A stretch of 64,000 nucleotides of DNA from Cryobacterium sp. SO1. Its GTDB lineage: Bacteria; Actinomycetota; Actinomycetes; Actinomycetales; Microbacteriaceae. Shown piece after piece: positions 57,358-64,000 of the stretch (position 1 is the first letter of the stretch; every line of letters starts with the position of its first letter). The position numbers and the translations under genes are program-made. Under the pieces are notes generated by a model that did not search any database, was not told the origin of the DNA, and was given only the letters and a program-made list of their open reading frames with translations. The DNA lies in assembly GCF_004210215.2 (NCBI RefSeq), contig NZ_CP067394.1, forward strand, positions 806,001 through 870,000, read 5' to 3'.

Positions 57358-57375
57358 GTGAAACAGGAGTTTCAC
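57358..57375. promoter_or_regulatory. Inverted repeat in the Lrp/dehydrogenase intergenic region
   Basis: GTGAAAC-AGGA-GTTTCAC, a perfect seven-base dyad, lies midway in the 122-base region between the divergent Lrp-aminotransferase and dehydrogenase genes. It is a plausible operator for the Lrp protein, acting on both promoters. Confidence 0.5.
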
Positions 57376-57433
57376 AACGGATCCCATGGCTTGACGGTGG
57401 TTTGACAGATGCCGGGCGGCTAGGCTGACGCGC

Positions 57434-58861
57434 ATGAGCGCGCTATGCAACTTCATCAACGGCGACCACGTCGAGTCCACCTCAGCGACCACCATCGACC
57501 TCATCGACCCGGCCACGGAGCAGAGTTACGGCACCAGCCCGGTGTCGACCGCGGCCGATGTCGATTCCGCCTATCGAGCCGCCGCGGCCGCGTTCGAGGG
57601 CTGGGGCGAATCCACCCCGGCCGAACGCCAGCTGGCCCTGTTCCGCATCGCCGACGCCGTCGAGGCACGCGCCGAGGAGTTCGCCGACGCGGAGTCCCGC
57701 GACACCGGCAAGCCGCGCAGCACGCTCGTCGACGACGAGATCCTGATGTCGGTCGATCAGATCCGTTTCTTCGCCGGTGCCGCCAGGGTGCTCGAGGGCA
57801 GGAGCGGTGGCGAGTACCTGAAGGACCATACCTCCTTCATCCGTCGCGAACCCATCGGCGTCGTCGGTCAGGTGACCCCGTGGAACTATCCCTTGAACAT
57901 GGCCGTCTGGAAGTTCGCACCGGCGCTCGCGGCCGGCAACACCACTGTGCTCAAGCCCTCCGACACTACCCCGAGCGCGACCCTGCTGCTGGCGGAGGTG
58001 GCCGCGGAGTTCCTGCCGCCCGGGGTGCTCAACGTGGTGATGGGGGACCGCAGCACCGGGGCCGCGATGATCGCCCACGCCACCCCGCAGCTGGTCTCGA
58101 TCACGGGTTCGGTGCGCGCGGGCATGGAGGTGGCCAAGGCCGCAGCGACCGACCTCAAGCGGGTGCACCTCGAGCTTGGCGGCAAGGCGCCGGTGATCGT
58201 CTTCGACGACGCCGACATCGAGCAGGCCGTCGCGGGCATCAGCGCGGCGGGCTTCTTCAACGCCGGCCAGGACTGCACCGCCGCCACCCGGGTTCTCGTT
58301 CAGGAGGGCATCCACGATGAGTTCGTGGCGGCGCTCGCCGCATACGCGGCCCGGAACGCTCGAACCGGCCCGCCGAACGAGGAAGGCATCCTGTTCGGCC
58401 CGGTGAACAACCAGAACCAGCTGGCCCAGGTGACCGGTTTCATCGACCGACTGCCCGACCACGCCGTACTCGAGCTCGGCGGACACCGGCAGGGCAGCAC
58501 CGGCTACTTCCACGAGGCCACCGTGGTCAGCGGCCTGCGGCAGGCCGACGAGGCCGTGCAGCGGGAGATCTTCGGCCCGGTCATCACCGTTCAGCGCTTC
58601 GCCGACGAGGCCCAGGCCCTGACCTGGGCCAACGACGTGCAGTACGGGCTGGCTTCATCGGTGTGGACCACGAACCACGGGCGGGCCATGCGAATGGCCA
58701 AACGGCTCGATTTCGGCTGCGTGTGGATCAACACCCACATCCCGATCGTCGCCGAGATGCCGCACGGCGGGTTCAAGCACTCCGGTTACGGCAAAGACCT
58801 GTCGATGTACGGGTTCGAGGATTACACCCGGATCAAGCACGTGATGAGCTACATCGGCTGA
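57434..58861 (+). CDS. Gamma-aminobutyraldehyde dehydrogenase
   Basis: A 475-residue NAD-dependent aldehyde dehydrogenase. The cofactor site is GVVGQVTPWNYPLNM and GSVRAGMEVAKAA; the general base Glu is in LELGGKAPVIV, and the catalytic Cys lies in NAGQDCTAATRV (about residue 281). The NAGQDCTA pattern and length match PatD/PuuC-type gamma-aminobutyraldehyde dehydrogenases. With the aminotransferase it would turn putrescine into GABA. It starts at ATG 57434 and is monocistronic. Confidence 0.88.
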   Translation: MSALCNFINGDHVESTSATTIDLIDPATEQSYGTSPVSTAADVDSAYRAAAAAFEGWGESTPAERQLALFRIADAVEARAEEFADAESRDTGKPRSTLVDDEILMSVDQIRFFAGAARVLEGRSGGEYLKDHTSFIRREPIGVVGQVTPWNYPLNMAVWKFAPALAAGNTTVLKPSDTTPSATLLLAEVAAEFLPPGVLNVVMGDRSTGAAMIAHATPQLVSITGSVRAGMEVAKAAATDLKRVHLELGGKAPVIVFDDADIEQAVAGISAAGFFNAGQDCTAATRVLVQEGIHDEFVAALAAYAARNARTGPPNEEGILFGPVNNQNQLAQVTGFIDRLPDHAVLELGGHRQGSTGYFHEATVVSGLRQADEAVQREIFGPVITVQRFADEAQALTWANDVQYGLASSVWTTNHGRAMRMAKRLDFGCVWINTHIPIVAEMPHGGFKHSGYGKDLSMYGFEDYTRIKHVMSYIG

Positions 58862-58894
58862 ACCGGGTCTAGCATCGAAGGAACAGGGAGGCAG

Positions 58895-59911
58895 ATGCAA
58901 CTGGGTCGGGTCGGCAGCGAGACCGCGCCGCTGGAGAACGCCGAATGGACCTTCGTGGTGGGCCGGGGGTTCCTGGCCGTGTTGCCGGCGACCACCGGGG
59001 CCCCCGTCGTGGCGGCCCTGCACGCACTGGCCGCCGACACCGTCGTGGCGCTGGAGACCCTCGTGGCACTGATCCCGCTGGGCGGGCCGGGCGACGCTGA
59101 CTCGTTCGCCGTCATAGTGCCCGGCACCCCTCGTGACGGCGACGATGACGGCATCCCGGTGCACGCCGTCGTGCGCGGTGCCATCGCCGTCGACGTCTTC
59201 TCAATCGGGGGATCCCGCCGGTTCACCGACCGCAACATCCGGCCCTGGCTGCTGGCCGAGTTCCAGGCCGTGACCGGGCTCGTCGTCGGGTCACCGCTGG
59301 CAGCCGTCGCCGGCGCCGACAGGCTCGCGGACGGCCGCGTGCTCGGCACCGGCATCGACAGCGGTGACACCCTGTTCTGGTCGGTCACCGGGCAGCCCGT
59401 CGACGCCGCCGACACTGTGCTGCGCCCCAGGCGGATCGTGGACGACACCGTTGTGCTCGATCGAAGGATGCTGCAGAATCTGGCCCCGGCCGCGCCGGCC
59501 GCAGAGGCCTCCGTGGAACCTGCCCCCGAGACCCTCGAGGCCGCCCTCGAGGACACCCTCGCCGCACCGAGCCGGTACCGGTTCCGGCTGGCCACCGGCG
59601 AGGACCTGCTGCTGGACAGGGTGTACCGGATCGGGCGCAGCCCCCGGCCACGGCGCATCCAGGCTGGCGAGGTGGTGGAACTGGTCGAGGTGACGTCAGC
59701 GGCGGCTATCGTGTCGGCCAGCCACCTCGAAATCCGTCAGGACGGCGATGCCGTCGTCGTCACCGACCTCGGCTCCACGAACGGCACCCTGGTTCATTTT
59801 GCCCTCGGTCGCACCCAACGGCTACGCTCCGGTGCGTCCCTCACGGTGCTGCCCGGTACGACGGTGGACATCGGGGACGGTAACCTGATCGAGATCCTGC
59901 TAGCGGACTGA
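58895..59911 (+). CDS. FHA domain protein
   Basis: A 338-residue protein. A C-terminal FHA domain (about 240-335) has all phosphothreonine-binding signatures: RIGRSPRP, the Ser and His of SASHLEIR, and TDLGSTNGT. The N-terminal 200 residues are of a type I do not recognise, with no membrane segment. GGGAGG precedes ATG 58895. It heads a run of four signalling genes (FHA, PP2C, kinase, Ig-like protein), so it likely binds targets phosphorylated by the kinase at 60909. Confidence 0.87.
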   Translation: MQLGRVGSETAPLENAEWTFVVGRGFLAVLPATTGAPVVAALHALAADTVVALETLVALIPLGGPGDADSFAVIVPGTPRDGDDDGIPVHAVVRGAIAVDVFSIGGSRRFTDRNIRPWLLAEFQAVTGLVVGSPLAAVAGADRLADGRVLGTGIDSGDTLFWSVTGQPVDAADTVLRPRRIVDDTVVLDRRMLQNLAPAAPAAEASVEPAPETLEAALEDTLAAPSRYRFRLATGEDLLLDRVYRIGRSPRPRRIQAGEVVELVEVTSAAAIVSASHLEIRQDGDAVVVTDLGSTNGTLVHFALGRTQRLRSGASLTVLPGTTVDIGDGNLIEILLAD

Positions 59912-59960
59912 CCATCGTCTGCTGCTGCTGCCGCACGTTCGTATTCGGAAGGCACCACCC

Positions 59961-60776
59961 GTGACCCAGATAGGTCAAGGCTCACCCAGCCACACGATCG
60001 CGCTCCCCGCGGTGAAGAAATCCGTCACCCTGGCCTGGGCCGCGATCACCGACGTTGGTCACCGCCGCGAAGTCAATGAAGACAGCTTGGTAACCCAATC
60101 ACCCGTGTTCGCGGTGGCGGACGGCATGGGCGGCCACTCCGCCGGTGACGTCGCCAGCAAGGCGGTGGTGACCCGGCTCGCCGAGCTCGGCACCAACACA
60201 CCGACAACGGCCGAGGCGATCAACGTCGCCCTCGCCCAGGCCGTGGAGGACATGAAGGCCGGCGAAGGCGTCACCGATCTGGGCACCGGCACCACCGTTA
60301 CCGGCGTGGCGGTGGCGATCGTCTCGGATGCGCCGCAATTCATCGCCTACAACATCGGCGACTCGCGGGTCTACCAGCTCACCTCCGGGGTGTTGGAACA
60401 GGTGACCGTCGACCATTCCGTGGTGCAGGAGCTTGTCGACGCCGGCCGGATCACTCGTGAGGAAGCCGATGTGCATCCGCACGGAAACGTGATCACCCGG
60501 GCCGTCGGATTCCACGAACCACCCGTGCCCGACTACCGGGTCCTGCCGCTGACGCCGGGCCTGCGCATCCTGGTCTGCTCTGACGGGCTCACCAAGGAGC
60601 TGACGGCGTACGGGATCCGGCACTTTCTGATGTCGAACCCCAATGCTGAGGACGCCGTAGCGGCGCTGGTGACCGCGGCGCTGGAGAACGGCGGCCGTGA
60701 CAACGTGACCGCGATCGTGCTGGATGTGCTGAGCGTCGACGATCTTGACGTGGCCGACGACGGTACCGAGGACTGA
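59961..60776 (+). CDS. PP2C family Ser/Thr phosphatase
   Basis: A 271-residue metal-dependent phosphatase. Motifs in order: TDVGHRREVNEDSLV, VADGMGGHSAGDVAS with the two metal-binding Asp regions, GTTVTGVAVAI, IGDSRVYQL, VCSDGLTKEL and RDNVTAIVLDV. All metal ligands appear present. It lacks the membrane domain of mycobacterial PstP. It is likely to reverse phosphorylation by the neighbouring kinase. It starts at GTG 59961, eight bases after CGGAAGG. Confidence 0.93.
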   Translation: MTQIGQGSPSHTIALPAVKKSVTLAWAAITDVGHRREVNEDSLVTQSPVFAVADGMGGHSAGDVASKAVVTRLAELGTNTPTTAEAINVALAQAVEDMKAGEGVTDLGTGTTVTGVAVAIVSDAPQFIAYNIGDSRVYQLTSGVLEQVTVDHSVVQELVDAGRITREEADVHPHGNVITRAVGFHEPPVPDYRVLPLTPGLRILVCSDGLTKELTAYGIRHFLMSNPNAEDAVAALVTAALENGGRDNVTAIVLDVLSVDDLDVADDGTED

Positions 60777-60908
60777 CGCTCAGCAGCCCTAGAATTGGGC
60801 AGGATCGTCGATACCCGTGAAAGCGATCTCTACCTGTGGTTTGGCAGGCATTCAGGCAGGTAATCCGGTTCCTTTTCCGACCGGGCGAGACATTACACGG
60901 GAGGCGCC

Positions 60909-62390
60909 ATGGCGGTACGACTGCCGTCGACGCCCCCGGCCCTGCCCGGATTCTCCTACCTGAGGCCGCTGGGCTCCGGCGGTTTCGCCGACGTGTTCCT
61001 CTACGAACAGAACCTGCCACGGCGCCAGGTGGCCATCAAGGTACTGCTCGCCGCGGTGGTGAGCGACCCGGTTCGGCGCCTCTTCCAGGCCGAAGCGAAC
61101 CTGATGGCGCAGTTGTCCGCGCACCCGTCGGTGCTCACGGTCTTCCAGGCCGGGGTGTCCGCCGACGGCCGCCCGTACCTCGTGATGGAGTACTGCTCCA
61201 ACGCCCTCGACCAGCGCTACCGGTCCGGACGCCTGCCGGTCTCCGAGCTGCTCCGGATCGGGGTGACAATCGCCAGTGCCGTGGAGACCGCCCATCGGGC
61301 CGGCGTGCTGCACCGTGACATCAAGCCGTCGAACATCCTGATCACCGCCTACGGCCATCCGGTTCTGGCCGACTTCGGCATCGCCGCCACCCTCGGTGAG
61401 GCAGAGGAATCCGACCAGGTCGGACTCTCGATCCCGTGGTCGGCCCCCGAGGTGCTGTTCGACGAGAGCCCCGGCTCGGTGGCCGCGGAGGTCTGGTCGC
61501 TCGGGGCGACCCTGTACACGCTGTTGGCCGGCCGGTCACCGTTCGAACTGCCCGGCGAACAAAACAGCCCCGCCCAGCTGATGGCCCGCATCCAGAAAAC
61601 GGCCCTGCCGGCCATCGGACGGCCCGACGTGCCGGAGCGGCTGGAGCTGCTGCTGGCCCGGGCCCTCTCCAAACGACCCGACCGTCGCCAGGCCAGTGCG
61701 CTCGACCTGATCCGGGAGCTTCAGGCCGTCGAGGCCGAGCTCGGGCTCGCCCAGACCCCGGTCGAGCTCGCGACGGCCGAGTGGGAGGCCCAAACGGCCG
61801 TGGACGCCGCCGACCGCACCCGCATCAACGGCGTGGTCACCGTGGCGGCCCAGCCGGCGCGCCGGCAGCGCCGGGAGCCGGGCGCCGACCGCACCCGAAC
61901 GGACCGCACCCGCACCGTTCGCACCAGAACCGACCGCACCAGCGCCGACCGCACCACTGCCGACCGAACTACTACCGACCGGCCCGGCACGGTCCGGCGC
62001 CGCCGCACTCTTGCGGCTGTCACGGCCGGCGGTCTGCTCGTGGTCGGGCTCGCCGTCGTTGCCGGCGCCCTCCTGGTCGGTCCGGCCCTCACCGGCGCTC
62101 CGGCGAGCATCGGGACCGCCACGATCCCCAGAGTCAGTGACGTTGCCGGCCGGGCCGGCGACGGCACCGTGGTGTTCAGCTGGGCCGACCCGGGCGTCAC
62201 CGTCGAAGACAGCTACCTCGTCAGCCTGAGCAGCGGCGAAAGCAGCGTTCAGCGCGGCACCGAGTTCATCGTGCAGACCGGCAACACCACGGACACCCCG
62301 GTCTGCATCACGGTGAGCGTCAGCCGTGACGGTCGCACCGGCGCCGCGAGCACCGAGAAGTGCGTCGACCCGGCCCCGGGAACACCGTGA
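60909..62390 (+). CDS. Membrane Ser/Thr protein kinase with extracellular domain
   Basis: A 493-residue kinase. The domain (about 15-275) has the glycine loop GSGGFADVF, Lys44 in VAIKVL, HRDIKPSN with Asp137, DFG at 155-157 and SAPEVL. A juxtamembrane linker (about 327-363) is a run of R-T-D and related units. One membrane helix (about 368-392) leads to an extracellular part of about 95 residues with beta-strand pattern (DGTVVFSWADPG, then EDSYLVSLSSGE), resembling a fibronectin-III-like domain. It overlaps the following large gene by four bases (GTGA). Confidence 0.93.
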   Translation: MAVRLPSTPPALPGFSYLRPLGSGGFADVFLYEQNLPRRQVAIKVLLAAVVSDPVRRLFQAEANLMAQLSAHPSVLTVFQAGVSADGRPYLVMEYCSNALDQRYRSGRLPVSELLRIGVTIASAVETAHRAGVLHRDIKPSNILITAYGHPVLADFGIAATLGEAEESDQVGLSIPWSAPEVLFDESPGSVAAEVWSLGATLYTLLAGRSPFELPGEQNSPAQLMARIQKTALPAIGRPDVPERLELLLARALSKRPDRRQASALDLIRELQAVEAELGLAQTPVELATAEWEAQTAVDAADRTRINGVVTVAAQPARRQRREPGADRTRTDRTRTVRTRTDRTSADRTTADRTTTDRPGTVRRRRTLAAVTAGGLLVVGLAVVAGALLVGPALTGAPASIGTATIPRVSDVAGRAGDGTVVFSWADPGVTVEDSYLVSLSSGESSVQRGTEFIVQTGNTTDTPVCITVSVSRDGRTGAASTEKCVDPAPGTP

Positions 62391-64000
62391 TCCGCCGCTG
62401 GCTGGCCACACGCCGTTCCGTCTTCGCCTCCATCACCGGCGGAACCCTGGTCACCGCACTCGTGGTCACCGTCGCGGTGGTCTCCGGCGGCTACACCACC
62501 CAGAAGATCGATCTGGGCGACGCCGCCGTCTGGGTGGGCAGCGAAACCCGGCAGCTGGTGGGCCGGGTCAACACCGAGCTCGCCGAGCTGAACACCGTCG
62601 TCCCGGTCGAATCCGGGCGCACCGCGGTGGTGCAGGACGGCAGCACGGTGCTCGTGGTCGACGGCGGCAACGGCACCCTCGACATCCTCGACCCGGCCAC
62701 TGCCACGCTCACCGACAGCGTGGCGCTGCCACCGGATGCCCCCGAGGTGCGATTGGCGGGCGGCCTCGCAGCGATCTCGGCCGACGGTGACCTCTGGACG
62801 GCGGACACCGCCGACCTGGCCGCCTTCGACAGCACCGTGGACCCTGCCCTCGCGCTGGGCGCCGGCACCCTGTTCAGCCTCGATGCCGCCGGCGTGCTGT
62901 TCGCGTTCACCCCGGCCACTAAGGCTCTTGTGCGTATCGACCCGGAGCGCCCCGGCACCGTGGCCGAGACGGCGAGCGTGCCGGCCGGGGAGCCCACCGA
63001 CGGCTACCAGCTCAGCCAGGTGAACGGCAGCTGGGCCCTGCTGAACACGACCACCGGCATCCTGCACCTGCCCGACCGGGCCGTCGACCTCTCGGCAGGC
63101 CTGACCGAGCTGCCCCGCCTGCAGGAGCCGGCGGTGTCCGGCGACAGGGTGCTGATCGCCCACAGCACCGGACTGCTCGGTGTGCCCCTGGACGGCGGCG
63201 CGCCCACCGAACTGCTCGCCGGCGACGCTGCCGCCGGCGCCCCTGCCGCGCCCAGCCAGAACGGGCGCTGTGCCTACGCGGCCTGGGCGGACGGCACCGC
63301 CTGGCAGGCCTGCGGCATCGGCTCGCCGGCCGGAAGCACCGCAACCCTCGCCGGCGTCGCAGGCGACGCCCGCCTGGAGTACCGGCAGAACGGCACCCGG
63401 CTGCTGCTCAACGACGCCCACAACGGCACCGCCTGGAACGTGCAGCAGGGCAACGAACTCATCGACAACTGGGACGACCTCATCGACCCGGTCTCCGACC
63501 AGCAGGAGACGACGACAAGCACCGACGACACCCCGCCGGACTACGAGGACACCCAGGTGCCTCCGGTCGCGATCGACGACGAGTTCGGTGCCCGCCCCGG
63601 TCGCACGGTCACCCTGCCGGTGCTGCTGAACGACTACGACCCGAACGACGATGTCCTGGTGATCGACTCGGCCGACCTGCCGCCGGCCGGCCAGGGCCGG
63701 ATCGACCTGGTCTCTAGCAACCAGCAACTGCAGCTCACCCTCACCCCGGAGGCCGCGGGCAGCTTCAGCTTCGGCTATTCGCTCAGCGACGGCCGCGGCG
63801 GCACGGCGGACGCCACCGTCACCGTCACGATCCGCAGTCCGGACGAGAATGCCGCCCCACAACAGGTTCGCCAGACCCGCGCCATCGTCGCGGCTGGCGG
63901 CAGCGTCGAGTCTCAGGTGCTCGGCGACTGGATCGACCCGGACGGCGACCCGTTCTACCTCACCATCGCCACGGCCGCGGCACCGGACACCGCCACGTCC
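62387..64000 (+). CDS. Large membrane-anchored Ig-like protein, partial
   Basis: The frame starts at GTG 62387, within the kinase stop codon, and stays open to the window edge (538 residues seen). A basic N-terminus and one membrane helix (about 14-34) lead to a repeat-rich region (about 60-350) with blade-like strands such as STVLVVDGGNGTLDILDP, possibly a beta-propeller. An acidic linker (about 365-385) precedes Ig/cadherin-like domains beginning near PPVAIDDEFGARPGRTVTLPVLLNDYDPNDD. Giant proteins of this kind next to kinase, MoxR and DUF58 genes are known in related genera. The C-terminus lies outside the window. Confidence 0.85.
   Translation, partial: MIRRWLATRRSVFASITGGTLVTALVVTVAVVSGGYTTQKIDLGDAAVWVGSETRQLVGRVNTELAELNTVVPVESGRTAVVQDGSTVLVVDGGNGTLDILDPATATLTDSVALPPDAPEVRLAGGLAAISADGDLWTADTADLAAFDSTVDPALALGAGTLFSLDAAGVLFAFTPATKALVRIDPERPGTVAETASVPAGEPTDGYQLSQVNGSWALLNTTTGILHLPDRAVDLSAGLTELPRLQEPAVSGDRVLIAHSTGLLGVPLDGGAPTELLAGDAAAGAPAAPSQNGRCAYAAWADGTAWQACGIGSPAGSTATLAGVAGDARLEYRQNGTRLLLNDAHNGTAWNVQQGNELIDNWDDLIDPVSDQQETTTSTDDTPPDYEDTQVPPVAIDDEFGARPGRTVTLPVLLNDYDPNDDVLVIDSADLPPAGQGRIDLVSSNQQLQLTLTPEAAGSFSFGYSLSDGRGGTADATVTVTIRSPDENAAPQQVRQTRAIVAAGGSVESQVLGDWIDPDGDPFYLTIATAAAPDTATS

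Noticed and set aside
62249-63862. Minus-strand open frame of 537 residues
   Set aside because: It mirrors the plus-strand Ig-like gene; its product is Val/Gly/Arg-rich without family features, whereas the plus frame is coupled to the kinase and has a membrane anchor and Ig-like motif.

Overview
The window is high-GC actinobacterial DNA. Gene content and order (rho-prfA, an atpBEFHAGDC operon, lysA-hom-thrC-thrB, GTG starts, DUF222/HNH, DUF4192 and LmeA-like proteins, and the FHA/PP2C/kinase locus at the end) point to the family Microbacteriaceae. Cryobacterium or a close relative is my inference; no rRNA or species marker is present to prove it.

Bases 1-12,100 are an accessory region. It holds a truncated membrane-protein gene under a palindromic operator, an orphan hypothetical gene, a PadR regulator with an ABC exporter, a four-helix membrane protein, an IS1182-type and an IS1380-type transposase, a second PadR regulator paired with a HAAS-domain membrane protein, and a serine recombinase. 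Seven copies or half-copies of an intergenic hairpin repeat built on TGTCTCG/CGAGACA lie between these genes. I saw none elsewhere in the window. The IS1380 element appears to have inserted inside one composite copy.

Bases 12,300-19,000 carry a secreted beta-helix protein with a LacI-type operator upstream, an FAD-dependent monooxygenase-like protein, tRNA-Arg(CCG), a DUF222/HNH protein and a lipoprotein.

Bases 19,000-30,600 are core metabolism: argS, a DUF2993 protein, then the tightly overlapping lysA-hom-thrC-thrB set for lysine and threonine synthesis, a terminator, rho and prfA. Between prfA and prmC (30,600-34,560) sit a nested 98/53-bp repeat array, a GNAT gene, a 2-oxoglutarate oxygenase and cysE-cysK, which separates a release-factor pair that is often adjacent. 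prmC, a GNAT gene, an Sua5/TsaC-type gene, a WecA/TagO-type transferase and an AtpI-like gene lead into the complete F1Fo ATP synthase operon (38,600-45,560).

Bases 45,580-55,340 hold yaaA, mdh, two DNA alkylation-repair genes, an aldo/keto reductase, a heterodimeric ABC exporter, an acetate-transporter-family protein and a DUF4192 protein. Bases 55,390-58,860 look like a putrescine/GABA catabolic locus: class III aminotransferase and Lrp/AsnC regulator on one strand, gamma-aminobutyraldehyde dehydrogenase divergent, with an inverted repeat between them. The window closes with an FHA protein, a PP2C phosphatase, a membrane Ser/Thr kinase and the start of a large membrane-anchored Ig-like protein that runs off the edge.

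I found no CRISPR array, phage, toxin-antitoxin pair or defence cassette. The most unusual material is non-coding: three separate families of structured intergenic repeats.
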